64,000 bases of DNA from Nocardioides campestrisoli. Its GTDB lineage: Bacteria; Actinomycetota; Actinomycetes; Propionibacteriales; Nocardioidaceae. The translations under genes were made by a program, and so were the position numbers. Location of the stretch: NCBI RefSeq assembly GCF_013624435.2, contig NZ_CP061768.1, positions 3,686,001 through 3,750,000 of the forward strand, written 5' to 3'. Of the stretch, positions 18,161-26,040 are shown in pieces. Position 1 is the stretch's first letter, and each line of letters opens with the position of its first letter. The notes under the pieces were generated by a model, which saw only the letters and a list, made by a program, of their open reading frames with translations, was not told the origin of the DNA and searched no databases.

Positions 18161-18490
18161 ATTCCGGTGGAGAAGTTCTGGGTCGAGACCCGGACCGACG
18201 CGCAGGGCCGCGCGGTGGTCGTGCCGCACGGTGAGCTGGACCTGGCGACCCAGCGACAGCTGCGCGAGGCGATCCAGGAGCTGCTGATGGCAGGCCAGGT
18301 CGACCTCGTCGTCGACCTCGACCACACGACGTTCCTGGACTCGACCGCGCTGGGCACCCTGATCGGTGCCCGCCGGCGGGCGCACGCACTGAAGGGCAGC
18401 CTCGCGCTCCGCTGCCACCGCACCCAGCTGCTCAACGTCCTGCGGGTCACCGCGCTGGACCGGGTGTTCACCATCCTCGAGGACGAGTGA
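18161..18490 (+). CDS. STAS-domain anti-sigma factor antagonist; possible ATT start
   Basis: A single STAS domain of about 107-109 residues. The segment GELDLATQRQL and the phosphorylation loop FLDSTALGTL (Ser59 when numbered from the GTG at 18167) match SpoIIAA/RsbV-type antagonists. In that family the unphosphorylated form sequesters an anti-sigma kinase and frees a sigma factor. The best ribosome site, GGAGG at 18149-18154, is six bases before an in-frame ATT (18161) but twelve before the GTG. ATT initiation is rare but possible. If GTG is used, the protein starts at 18167. No kinase partner is adjacent. SpoIIE-type phosphatases at 34778 and 37741 are candidate partners. Confidence 0.85.
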   Translation: MPVEKFWVETRTDAQGRAVVVPHGELDLATQRQLREAIQELLMAGQVDLVVDLDHTTFLDSTALGTLIGARRRAHALKGSLALRCHRTQLLNVLRVTALDRVFTILEDE

Positions 18491-18493
18491 GCC

Positions 18494-19105
18494 TCACCGC
18501 GGCTCGGTGATGGGCGCCTGCAGCATTCCGGCGATCGCGTCGCACAGGAAGCTGCCCGCCTCGTGCCAGCGGGCCGGCTCGCCGGTGCGTTCGGCGCGTG
18601 CCTCGATCGTGGCGCAGGTCGAGCTGACCACCTGGGTGGTCAGTCGAGCCCGGGCCTCGACGATCGTCGGGTCCAGGTGGGCCAGCCGGGCCACCACCGA
18701 CCGCACGATGTCGGCAGCGGCCGAGTCGCGCTCTCCGGCGTCCCGCATCAGGGAGACGGTCGGCGGGTCGTGCAGCGCCTGGTCCAGGAAGCGCGCCCGC
18801 CACGACGGGCTCGGCAGCGCGGCGAAGCTGGTGGTCATCGGCAGCACCAGGGCCCGGACGTCCCCGACCATGGAGTCCGACTCCGCGAACAGCCGGCGGT
18901 GCTCGGCGCTCAGCCCGGCCCGGTGGCGCTCGACCAGCGCGAGCAGGAGGCCCTCGCGGCCACCGAAGTAGTAGCGCACCGCGGAGTGGTTGGTGTTGCC
19001 GGCGGCCTCCGCGACCTGACGGTCCGAGACGGTCGGGATGCCGCGTTCGGCGAAGAGCCGCTCGGCCGCGTCGAGCAGGGCTCCGCGCGCGTCGGGACGC
19101 GCCAT
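18494..19105 (-). CDS. TetR-family transcriptional repressor
   Basis: A 203-residue TetR regulator. The N-terminal helix-turn-helix (residues about 5-52) includes LLDAAERLFAERG, the recognition region NTNHSAVRYYFGGREGLL and the connecting helix. A variable ligand-binding C-terminal domain follows (SWRARFLDQAL resembles TetR_C members). It is divergent from the duplicated membrane protein gene, with a near-perfect palindrome between them. It therefore probably represses that gene and itself, and the effector may be a toxic compound exported by it. Confidence 0.92.
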   Translation of the reverse strand: MARPDARGALLDAAERLFAERGIPTVSDRQVAEAAGNTNHSAVRYYFGGREGLLLALVERHRAGLSAEHRRLFAESDSMVGDVRALVLPMTTSFAALPSPSWRARFLDQALHDPPTVSLMRDAGERDSAAADIVRSVVARLAHLDPTIVEARARLTTQVVSSTCATIEARAERTGEPARWHEAGSFLCDAIAGMLQAPITEPR

Positions 19106-19169
19106 CCCTGCCTCCTCGTCGCTGGTCGTCGCTGGTGACGGAGATCAATCTACCGACAATGGCCCGATT

Positions 19170-19187
19170 GTAAGCCACGTGACTTAC
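19170..19187. promoter_or_regulatory. Probable TetR operator palindrome
   Basis: The 18-bp sequence GTAAGCCACGTGACTTAC is an inverted repeat with GTAAG/CTTAC arms around a CACGTG core, and 16 of 18 positions are symmetrical. It lies between the TetR start (19105) and the membrane protein start (19226), where a TetR dimer would block both promoters. Size and position match typical TetR operators. Binding is inferred. Confidence 0.7.
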
Positions 19188-19225
19188 GCTGACGCTCCTG
19201 AATGACCCACCGCCCCAGGAGCACC

Positions 19226-21376
19226 GTGACCAGCAGCACCACCAGCCCAGACAGCACCGCAGGCCCGGCGGCGAAGTACCCCCCGCCGCCCCCGGAGTCC
19301 CCGGCCGAGCGCAAGGGCCGGATGGTCGCGCTCTTCGTGATGCCGTTCCTGATCGTCACGATGATGTACGCCACCTACGTCGGGACGATGCACGCCGCCC
19401 AGCCGCGCGACCTGCCGGTCGCCGTCGTCGGCCAGGGGGCCGCCGCCGAGCGCTTCGCCGCCGAGCTGGAGGACAACGCCGACGGCGCCCTCGACGTCCG
19501 CCTGGTCGACGACCTCGACGAGGTGGACGACCTGATCGGCGACGGCACCCTCGCCGGGGCCGTCGAGCTGCCCACCCAGCCGGCGAAGCAGCGGGGGAAG
19601 CAGCCGGTCGCGAAGATCCACCACGCGATGGCGGCAGGCGCCTCCCAGGCGACCGTGGTCTCCCAGCAGCTCGCGCCGGCGGCGATGGCGCAGGGCTGGC
19701 AGGTCGAGACCGTCGACCGCACGCCGCTGCCCGCGGGGGACAGCACCGGCACCATGGTGCTCTTCGCGGCGATGGGCATGATGCTCGCCGGCTACGTCCC
19801 GCTCAGCGGCATGCTGATGGGCACCCCCAACCTGCTGCGGCTGCGGCGGTTCCTCCCCGCGGTCGTCGGTTGGGGTGCGCTGACCAGCTCGCTGGTCTGG
19901 CTGATCCTGGGACCGCTGGTCGGCGCGGTCGAGGGCCACTACCCGCTCTTCCTCGGCGTCGGCACGCTCGCCGTGGCCGCGGTCGGCACGGCCCAGCTGC
20001 TCTTCACCAAGGTGCTCGGGCCCTTCGCCGTCCTGCTCGGGATGCTGCTGTGGGTCGTCTTCGGCGTCCCGGCCTCCAACCTCGCGCTGTCGGTGCACTC
20101 GATGCCCGGCTTCATCGAGTGGCTCAACGGCGTGCTGCCACTGCCGGCCGCCGGCGGCGCCCTGCGCTCGGCGATCTACTTCGACGGCCAGGGGTTCTGG
20201 GGCCACGTGACCACGCTCGCGGTCTGGCTGGTCGCCGCCCTCGCGCTGGCCGCGCTCAAGGAGCGGCGCTCGGGCCACCTGATCGTCGGCGGCCCGCTCT
20301 ACACCGAGCCTGACGCCCCGCTGCCGGCCCTGGCCGGCGGTCCGGTCGCCCCCTACCGCCGCCGCGTGGCCGCGGTGGCGCTCTTCCCGCTCACCATCAT
20401 GATCACCGTGGTCACCCTGATGAGCTTCTCGATGCACGAGGCCGACGTGAACGACATGCCGGTCGCGGTCGTCGGACCGGCCGCGCAGGCCGAGCGGTTC
20501 GTCGCGGCGGTCGAGCCGCAGCTCGGGGAGTACGTCGACCTGCGGGTGGTCACCTCCGCCGACGAGGCCACCGACCTGGTCCGCAGCCAGGAGCTGGTCG
20601 CGGCGTACGTGCTCCCCACCAGCGCGGACGGCGAGCCGACCCTGGTCACCGCCGGCGGCGCCGGCGCGAGCCAGCAGTCTGCGGTGCAGCAGATGTTCGG
20701 CGCCGTGGCGGCCGGGTCCGGTGCCGAGCTGGCGCTCGACGACATCGCGCCGCTCACCGGCGACGACACCGGCGGCAGCAACAGCATGTACGTCGGCATG
20801 GGCTGGATCATGGCGGGCTTCCTGTTCTTCGCGGTGATGCGCGGCGGGGCGCCGGACCTGACCCGGACCCGTCAGCTGCTGCCGCTGGTCGCCGGCTGGT
20901 CGGTGGGGATCTCGGTCTGGTTCTGGTTCCTCTACGACGTCCTGATCGGTGCGGTCAACGGGGTCGCGCTGGAGCTGATCGGCTACGGAGCGCTCACGGT
21001 CTTCTGCGTGGCCTGGGCCAGCGCGGCGGTGATCCGGGTGGCCGGACTGTTCGGGCTGATCCCGGTGATGGTCGTGGTCATGCTTGCGGGCGTGCCGGCC
21101 TCGGGCGGCGGCCTGTCGATCTGGATGGTGCCCCCGGTCTTCCGGCCCCTGGCCGACATCCTGCCGCTGCCGGCGGCGGTCGACCTGGTGCGCTCGGTGG
21201 TCTACCTCGACGGTGTGGGAATCGGCGGGAACGTCCTGGTGCTGCTGGTCTGGGGCGCCGTCGGGCTTGCCCTCAACCTGCTGGTGGTCGACCGGTGGCT
21301 CAACCGGTCGAGCGCCCCGGCGCCCGCGCCGATGGGTCCGCGGTACCAGCCGAGCCGGTCGTCGTCCCCGGAATAA
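19226..21376 (+). CDS. Internally duplicated membrane protein, ABC-2/YhgE-Pip-like exporter component
   Basis: A 716-residue protein made of two homologous halves. Each half has one N-terminal span, an extracytoplasmic domain opening with LPVAVVG or MPVAVVG and AERF, a mid-domain AGASQ motif, then five or so membrane spans. The design resembles YhgE/Pip or DUF3533 ABC-2-type proteins, which normally carry one such unit. This looks like a tandem fusion forming a pseudo-dimer. No ATPase is adjacent. GTG at 19226 is favoured because AGGAG lies just upstream; the ATG at 19202 has no ribosome site. Divergent TetR control suggests an inducible efflux or secretion role. Confidence 0.75.
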   Translation: MTSSTTSPDSTAGPAAKYPPPPPESPAERKGRMVALFVMPFLIVTMMYATYVGTMHAAQPRDLPVAVVGQGAAAERFAAELEDNADGALDVRLVDDLDEVDDLIGDGTLAGAVELPTQPAKQRGKQPVAKIHHAMAAGASQATVVSQQLAPAAMAQGWQVETVDRTPLPAGDSTGTMVLFAAMGMMLAGYVPLSGMLMGTPNLLRLRRFLPAVVGWGALTSSLVWLILGPLVGAVEGHYPLFLGVGTLAVAAVGTAQLLFTKVLGPFAVLLGMLLWVVFGVPASNLALSVHSMPGFIEWLNGVLPLPAAGGALRSAIYFDGQGFWGHVTTLAVWLVAALALAALKERRSGHLIVGGPLYTEPDAPLPALAGGPVAPYRRRVAAVALFPLTIMITVVTLMSFSMHEADVNDMPVAVVGPAAQAERFVAAVEPQLGEYVDLRVVTSADEATDLVRSQELVAAYVLPTSADGEPTLVTAGGAGASQQSAVQQMFGAVAAGSGAELALDDIAPLTGDDTGGSNSMYVGMGWIMAGFLFFAVMRGGAPDLTRTRQLLPLVAGWSVGISVWFWFLYDVLIGAVNGVALELIGYGALTVFCVAWASAAVIRVAGLFGLIPVMVVVMLAGVPASGGGLSIWMVPPVFRPLADILPLPAAVDLVRSVVYLDGVGIGGNVLVLLVWGAVGLALNLLVVDRWLNRSSAPAPAPMGPRYQPSRSSSPE

Positions 21377-21405
21377 TTGAACTCTCAAGGAGGTTGGACC
21401 CGCAC

Positions 21406-22002
21406 GTGAACACTCTCGCTCTCTCCCCCGACGCCCAGGCCCTCCTCTTCACCGAGGCCCGGACCGCGAACGCCTTCACCGACGAGCCGGTGAGTGACGA
21501 GCAGGTCGCCGCCATCTACGAGCTGATCAAGTTCGGGCCGACCGCGATGAACACCCAGCCCCTGCGGATCGTGCTGGTCCGTCAGGGCGAGGGCCGGGAG
21601 CGGCTGCTCAAGCACATGTCGGACGGCAACCGGGACAAGACCGCCACCGCCCCGCTGGTGGCGATCCTGGCCGCCGACACCGACTTCCACGAGCACCTGC
21701 CGACGACGTTCCCGCACTTCCCCGGCGCGCGCGACATGTTCGCCGGGGACGCGGCAGGCCGCGAGCAGATGGCCCGGTTCAACGCCACTCTGCAGGCCGG
21801 CTACTTCCTGGTCGGGGTCCGCGCGGCCGGGCTCGCCGCGGGTCCGATGACCGGCTTCGACGCCGACGGCATCGACCAGGAGTTCTTCGCCGACGGCACG
21901 CTCAAGACGCTGATCGTGGTCAACCTGGGCCGCCCGGCCGAGAACGCCTGGTTCGACCGGCTGCCGCGGCTCGCGCTGGACGAGGTCGTGCGCGAGGTCT
22001 GA
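21406..22002 (+). CDS. Nitroreductase-family protein, malonic semialdehyde reductase (RutE/HadB)-like
   Basis: A 198-residue FMN nitroreductase fold. R-T-A-N-A-F and the KFGPTAMNTQP loop bind flavin, and the later GYFLVGVRAAGLAAGPMTGFD block is typical of the RutE/YdfG-partner subfamily. RutE family members reduce malonic semialdehyde to 3-hydroxypropionate in pyrimidine degradation. No other rut genes are adjacent, so the real substrate is open. The GTG at 21406 has AAGGAGG twelve bases upstream. An in-frame TTG at 21394 is too close to that site. A terminator follows the gene. Confidence 0.87.
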   Translation: MNTLALSPDAQALLFTEARTANAFTDEPVSDEQVAAIYELIKFGPTAMNTQPLRIVLVRQGEGRERLLKHMSDGNRDKTATAPLVAILAADTDFHEHLPTTFPHFPGARDMFAGDAAGREQMARFNATLQAGYFLVGVRAAGLAAGPMTGFDADGIDQEFFADGTLKTLIVVNLGRPAENAWFDRLPRLALDEVVREV

Positions 22003-22030
22003 GCCCGCTGCGGGCACGGGCGGGCTTCTT
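22002..22030 (+). terminator. Rho-independent terminator after the nitroreductase gene
   Basis: AGCCCGC at 22002-22008 pairs with GCGGGCT at 22020-22026, followed by TCTT. It overlaps the stop codon and ends the upstream transcript before the small secreted protein gene. Confidence 0.6.
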
Positions 22031-22088
22031 AGCGTTCCCTTCACCCGAGCAGGGTGCGCCCTTAACCCGGCGCTGGCGACGGTGAGGC

Positions 22089-22466
22089 ATGAAGAAGCCC
22101 GCCCTGATCGTGTTCGTCATCGTGGTGGTGCTCGCCGTCGCGGGGCTGATCATCGCCGCCGTCCAGCTCGAGGACGAGACGGTGGTCTCGGGCGACTGCT
22201 CGGACAACACCTACGACCTCTCCCTCGACGGCGAGGACGGCGGGGTGCAGGTCGACTTCTCCCTCCAGACCCCGGACAGCGGACAGACCTGGCAGGTGGT
22301 GGTGCAGCAGGACTCCGCCGTGGTCTTCGAGGGCTCCCGCGCGACCGACGACGAGGGCGAGCTGGAGGTCGAGCTGACCGCCGACAAGGACGCCGGGAAC
22401 GACTTCACCGTCGTCGCCCTCTCGCCCGACGGCACGGAGTGCAGGGTCGAGGCGACGCACGACTGA
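22089..22466 (+). CDS. Small membrane-anchored extracytoplasmic protein
   Basis: A 125-residue protein with a basic start (MKKP), one hydrophobic span at about 5-27 that may be an uncleaved anchor, and an acidic beta-rich outer domain. Two cysteines (GDCSDN near 37 and TECRVE near 118) could form a disulfide closing that domain. It lies 23 bases before another small secreted protein with similar beta-strand phrasing (YDLSLDG versus YELSVER), suggesting related folds. No known family was recognised. Confidence 0.7.
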   Translation: MKKPALIVFVIVVVLAVAGLIIAAVQLEDETVVSGDCSDNTYDLSLDGEDGGVQVDFSLQTPDSGQTWQVVVQQDSAVVFEGSRATDDEGELEVELTADKDAGNDFTVVALSPDGTECRVEATHD

Positions 22467-22489
22467 GCCCGCACCGAGGAGGAGACACC

Positions 22490-22921
22490 ATGAGATCCAT
22501 CCAGAAGAGCACCGCTGTACTGGCCGGCCTGCTCGCGCTGCCGCTCACCGCGCTGGTCGCGGCACCGGCCCAGGCCGCAGCACCCGCAGCGACCGGCGCC
22601 ACCGCCTCCGCCCAGGGTGGGGTCGAGGTTCACCGGCGGGGCCGGTGCGGCCCCGGGCGCTACGAGCTCTCGGTGGAGCGGGATGGCCGCGGGTACGACG
22701 TCTCGGTCGAGCTCGACCGGGTGGGCGCCGGCACCCGCTGGCGGATCGTCCTGCGCCACAACGGCACCCGGTTCGCGCGGATCACGCGGAGAGCCGACCG
22801 CGAGGGCGAGATCGACGTCGACCGCTTCGCCTCCAACCGGGCCGGCCGCGAGTCGTTCGGCTTCACCGCCCGGCGGGTCGGCGGCGGACCACAGTGCCGC
22901 AACTCGGTGTACGTGCCCTGA
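22490..22921 (+). CDS. Small secreted protein
   Basis: A 143-residue protein with a clear Sec signal (basic start, hydrophobic 9-25, cleavage likely after AQA near 29-31) and an Arg/Asp-rich beta domain. Two cysteines (RRGRCGPG and GPQCRNS) may pair. GAGGAGG precedes the ATG. The mature domain resembles the outer domain of the preceding gene in pattern (YELSVERDGRGYDVSVELD), so the two may be diverged paralogues in one operon. Function unknown. Confidence 0.75.
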   Translation: MRSIQKSTAVLAGLLALPLTALVAAPAQAAAPAATGATASAQGGVEVHRRGRCGPGRYELSVERDGRGYDVSVELDRVGAGTRWRIVLRHNGTRFARITRRADREGEIDVDRFASNRAGRESFGFTARRVGGGPQCRNSVYVP

Positions 22922-22936
22922 ACCACGTGCCCTGAC

Positions 22937-23623
22937 CTACTCCCCCGGAGCAGCCAACCGGACCCCCACCCCGCGGACGGTGTGCACGTAGCGAGGCCTG
23001 GAGGCCGACTCCCCGAGCTTGCGGCGCAACCAGGAGAGGTGGACGTCGACGGTCTTCTCCGAGCCGCCCCACGCCTGGTGCCAGACGTCGCTGAGCAGCC
23101 GCGGCTTGGTCACCACCTCGCCGGCGTGCTCGGCCAGGTGGGCGAGCAGGTCGAACTCCCGGGGCGAGAGCTCCAGGCCCAGCCCGTCGAGCGCGACGCG
23201 CCGCCCCGCCAGGTCGATGTCGAGCCCGCCCACGCGCAGGTGCGGCCGGGCCGCCGGGGCGTACCCCGCTCGGCGGAGCACCGCCCGGATCCTGGCCTCG
23301 AGCAGCCCGGGGGCGCAGGGCTTGACCACGTAGTCGTCCGCCCCGGCGTCCAGGCAGCCGATCAGCGAGGCGTCGTCGTCCCGGGTGCTGGCCACGATCA
23401 CCGGCACGTCGCTGACCGCACGCAGCATGGTCAGCACCTGGGTGCCGTCCACGTCCGGCAGGCACAGCTCCAGGACGACGACGCTGGGGCGCCCCTCCAC
23501 GGCCATGCTCAGGCCTGCCATCCCGGTCGCGGCGCAGGAGACGGCGTGCCCGTGCTCCCCGAGCGAACGCACCACGTGCGGTCGGACCCGGTCGTCGGCC
23601 TCGATGAGGAGCACCTGCGCCAC
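22937..23623 (-). CDS. OmpR/PhoB-type response regulator with Glu in place of the phospho-acceptor Asp
   Basis: A 228-residue protein with a receiver domain (1-115) and a winged-helix DNA-binding domain (130-225, with SPREFDLLAHLAEHAGEVV and YVHTVRGVGVRL). The acidic cluster (Glu8, Asp10, Asp11), Ser79 and the switch lysine in VVKPCAP are present. The position that is normally the phosphorylated Asp is Glu52 (VVVLELCLPD), encoded by an unambiguous GAG. No histidine kinase is adjacent. The regulator probably works without conventional phosphorylation, possibly as a constitutively active form. It lies 18 bases after the beta-lactamase-fold gene and may be co-transcribed with it. The start is GTG. 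Confidence 0.9.
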   Translation of the reverse strand: MAQVLLIEADDRVRPHVVRSLGEHGHAVSCAATGMAGLSMAVEGRPSVVVLELCLPDVDGTQVLTMLRAVSDVPVIVASTRDDDASLIGCLDAGADDYVVKPCAPGLLEARIRAVLRRAGYAPAARPHLRVGGLDIDLAGRRVALDGLGLELSPREFDLLAHLAEHAGEVVTKPRLLSDVWHQAWGGSEKTVDVHLSWLRRKLGESASRPRYVHTVRGVGVRLAAPGE

Positions 23624-23641
23624 TTCTCGACGGTAGCGCGC

Positions 23642-24706
23642 TCAGGAGGCTCCGGCGACCGCCCGGGCCAGGTCGGTGAACCGATCGATGGTCAGCGGCC
23701 CGTCGGCGGGCGGCGGGTCGCCGAGCCGCACGGCGACGATCTTCTCCGTCGGGGAGACGTGCAGGATCTGCTGGTTGAGGCCGAGCGCCCAGTACGCGTC
23801 CTCGGGCGCGGTGGGGACCATCGGCCCCTGAGCCGTCGGGGTCCCCGCCGGGGGCGGGAGCGGTGACAGCACCGGACCGGGCTCGTTGATCCAGAAGAGC
23901 AGGCCGTAGGCGGTGTTCAGCTCCGAGCTCGGCCGCTGGGTGGCCTCGCGGACGTAGCGCCGCGAGACGATCCGCCGGCCGTCGTACCTGCCCTGGTCGG
24001 CCAGCATCACGCCGAGCCTGGCCAGGTCGGGGCAGGTGCTGCGCATGCCGCCGAAGAGCATCGGGTTGCCGACGACGTCGGTCTCGATCGAGGTGTTCCG
24101 CATCCGCAGCGGCCCGAACAGGGTGGCCTGGGCGAAGTCGGCGACCGGCCGCTTCGTCGCCTTCTCCAGCACCGCCTCGAGCACCTGGATCGCGGAGTTG
24201 TTGTAGGCCCACGTGGTGCCGGGCCGGTGCTGCTGGTCGAGCCGGATCCCGAACCGGGTCTTGTTCCGGGCCGCGATCATCACCTGGTAGTCGGTGCGGG
24301 CGTCCCACTCCCGGCCCGAGGTGTTGGCCAGCAGGTGCCGGATGGTGACCCGCTTCGACGCCGTCCCCCGCCACTGCGGCACGTACCGGGCGACCCGGTC
24401 GTCGAGCTTCAGCATCTTCTTGTCCTGCGCGATCCCGACCAGCAGGGAGGTGACCGACTTGGTGATCGACCACGCGATCGTGGTGTCGACCTTCTTCGCC
24501 AGGTCGCGGCTCAGCAGGACCTTGCCGTCGCGCACCACGGTGACGCAGTGGGAGTCGGCCGCCTTCGCCTCGGCGACCAGCGTCCGGGCGTCGCTGCCCG
24601 CCCGCGCCGATGCCCCGGTCACGCCTGCGCCTGCTGCGTACGCCGTGCTGGCGATCACCGCGGTCGCGACCAGCGCGACGACTGACTTGAGCCTGGTCGT
24701 CCTCAT
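23642..24706 (-). CDS. Secreted serine hydrolase of the class C beta-lactamase fold
   Basis: A 354-residue protein with an N-terminal signal segment (hydrophobic 8-27). The catalytic Ser80-Ile-Thr-Lys83 motif and Tyr168-Asn-Asn170 match the beta-lactamase/DD-peptidase/esterase (Pfam Beta-lactamase) family. A single extracytoplasmic domain follows. Such proteins are usually esterases or D-aminopeptidases rather than true antibiotic-degrading enzymes. No resistance claim is made. The ATG at 24706 is chosen because the signal peptide starts there; the upstream reading frame is Arg-rich and unlikely. It is followed closely by the atypical response regulator. Confidence 0.87.
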   Translation of the reverse strand: MRTTRLKSVVALVATAVIASTAYAAGAGVTGASARAGSDARTLVAEAKAADSHCVTVVRDGKVLLSRDLAKKVDTTIAWSITKSVTSLLVGIAQDKKMLKLDDRVARYVPQWRGTASKRVTIRHLLANTSGREWDARTDYQVMIAARNKTRFGIRLDQQHRPGTTWAYNNSAIQVLEAVLEKATKRPVADFAQATLFGPLRMRNTSIETDVVGNPMLFGGMRSTCPDLARLGVMLADQGRYDGRRIVSRRYVREATQRPSSELNTAYGLLFWINEPGPVLSPLPPPAGTPTAQGPMVPTAPEDAYWALGLNQQILHVSPTEKIVAVRLGDPPPADGPLTIDRFTDLARAVAGAS

Positions 24707-24820
24707 AAGCCGCACCCTGACCCAGGACGGGTCGACTGTCCAGAGGCGGGCGCTGGTCGAGATTTCCCGACGTTTTCGTCGGATTCTCGCGACCACAGCC
24801 CCGTTCGGGGTGACCATGGA

Positions 24821-25018
24821 GTGGTGATCGACGAACGACTCGAGACCCTGGCCCTCAACCTGGCATGCGTCATCGCGTCGGGATTCACCGCCTTCGTCCT
24901 GGGCATGTGGGCCAAGACCGGGTCGGTCGAGCCGGCCGCGGTGGCCGGCATGATGCTGATCTGGGGCGTGCTGGTGGTCGGCTGGGTCACCGGACCCGCC
25001 CGCCGCGGCCTCTCCTGA
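24821..25018 (+). CDS. Small two-span membrane protein
   Basis: A 65-residue protein with hydrophobic segments at about 11-29 and 38-58 separated by a short KTGSVEP loop. It starts at one of two adjacent GTG codons (24821 or 24824). The ribosome site is weak. It is divergent from the beta-lactamase-fold gene and convergent with ppk2. Function unknown. Confidence 0.6.
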   Translation: MVIDERLETLALNLACVIASGFTAFVLGMWAKTGSVEPAAVAGMMLIWGVLVVGWVTGPARRGLS

Positions 25019-25025
25019 GGCTCGC

Positions 25026-25922
25026 TCAGTCGCCCACGGCGTCGCGGCCCCGCTTCACCAGCTCGGGGTCGGGCGGCAGCACGACCGACTCGTCCTTGCC
25101 CTCGTAGTCGAAGAGGCTGAGGAAGAGCCGCATCGCGTTGATCCGGCCGCGCTTCTTGTCGTTGCTCTTGATCGTGTGCCAGGGGGCGCCGTCGACGTCG
25201 GTGCGCAGGAACATCTGCTCCTTGGCCTCGGTGTAGTCCTCCCACTTGTCCAGGCTCTCCAGGTCCATCGGGGAGAGCTTCCAGCGGCGCACCGGGTCGA
25301 GCTGGCGGATCGCGAACCGGGTCCGCTGCTCCTGCTGGGTGACGGAGAACCACAGCTTGGTCACGTGGATCCCCGACTCCGACAGCATCTCCTCGAACAG
25401 CGGCGCCTGCTTCATGAAGGCGTCGTACTCCTCGTCGGTGCAGAAGCCCATCACCCGCTCGACGCCGGCGCGGTTGTACCAGGATCGGTCGAAGAGCACG
25501 ATCTCGCCGGCCGTCGGCAGGTGCGAGACGTAGCGCTGGAAGTACCACTGCCCCTGCTCGGTGGTGGTCGGCTTGTTGAGCGCGACCACCCGCGCGGAAC
25601 GCGGGTTGAGGTGCTCGATGAACCGCTTGATCGTGCCGCCCTTGCCGGCGGCGTCGCGCCCCTCGAAGACCACCACGACCCGCTGCCCGGTGTCCTGGAC
25701 CCAGTACTGAAGCTTGAGCAGCTCGATCTGGAGCAGGTACTTCTCCACGTCGTAGTCGTCGCGGCTCATCAGCTCGTCGTAGGGGTAGTTCTCCCGCCAG
25801 GTCTCGACCGCGGACCCGTCGGGCCCGATCAGCATCGGGTCCTCGCCCTGGTCGTCGCGGACGGTGTAGCCCTCGTCGCGCAGGGAGTCGATGTAGTGGC
25901 GCAGGTCCATGTGCTGAGGCAT
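25026..25922 (-). CDS. ppk2: Polyphosphate kinase 2
   Basis: A 298-residue PPK2, a single P-loop domain (class I length). Walker A is GRDAAGKGG at 88-96, the Walker B region is DRSWYNRAG at 145-153, and the lid region includes the Arg-rich TQQEQRTRF. PPK2 transfers phosphate between polyphosphate and nucleoside di- or monophosphates, favouring NTP synthesis from polyP. Starts at 25922 or 25910 are both possible; AGGGA precedes the first. The gene diverges from a SigE-family sigma factor. Three repeats carrying GGGGTAC on this strand lie directly upstream. Confidence 0.93.
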   Translation of the reverse strand: MPQHMDLRHYIDSLRDEGYTVRDDQGEDPMLIGPDGSAVETWRENYPYDELMSRDDYDVEKYLLQIELLKLQYWVQDTGQRVVVVFEGRDAAGKGGTIKRFIEHLNPRSARVVALNKPTTTEQGQWYFQRYVSHLPTAGEIVLFDRSWYNRAGVERVMGFCTDEEYDAFMKQAPLFEEMLSESGIHVTKLWFSVTQQEQRTRFAIRQLDPVRRWKLSPMDLESLDKWEDYTEAKEQMFLRTDVDGAPWHTIKSNDKKRGRINAMRLFLSLFDYEGKDESVVLPPDPELVKRGRDAVGD

Positions 25923-25927
25923 GGTCC

Positions 25928-25978
25928 CTGTGTACCCCGAGGAAGGCTGTGTACCCCGAGTCAGGCTGCGTACCCGAG
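25928..25978. promoter_or_regulatory. Three direct repeats at 19-bp period between ppk2 and the sigma factor gene
   Basis: CTGTGTACCCCGAG (25928-25941), GGCTGTGTACCCCGAG (25945-25960) and GGCTGCGTACCCGAG (25964-25978) recur every 19 bases. Read on the minus strand, the core is CTCGGGGTAC. The repeats occupy most of the space upstream of ppk2 (start 25922) and lie 63-113 bases before the sigma factor start at 26041. The spacing, close to two helical turns, fits cooperative binding of a regulator to one face of DNA. Confidence 0.65.
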
Positions 25979-26040
25979 GCAACCTCTTCCCCCGTTCCCG
26001 CGTCTTCGCTGCGAGGATCGCCAAGCCAGAGGGCGGCACG

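Noticed and set aside
23642..24706. Antibiotic-resistance beta-lactamase
   Set aside because: SxxK and YxN fit the broad class C serine-hydrolase fold, which is mostly esterases and peptidases. Nothing specific to resistance enzymes was seen.
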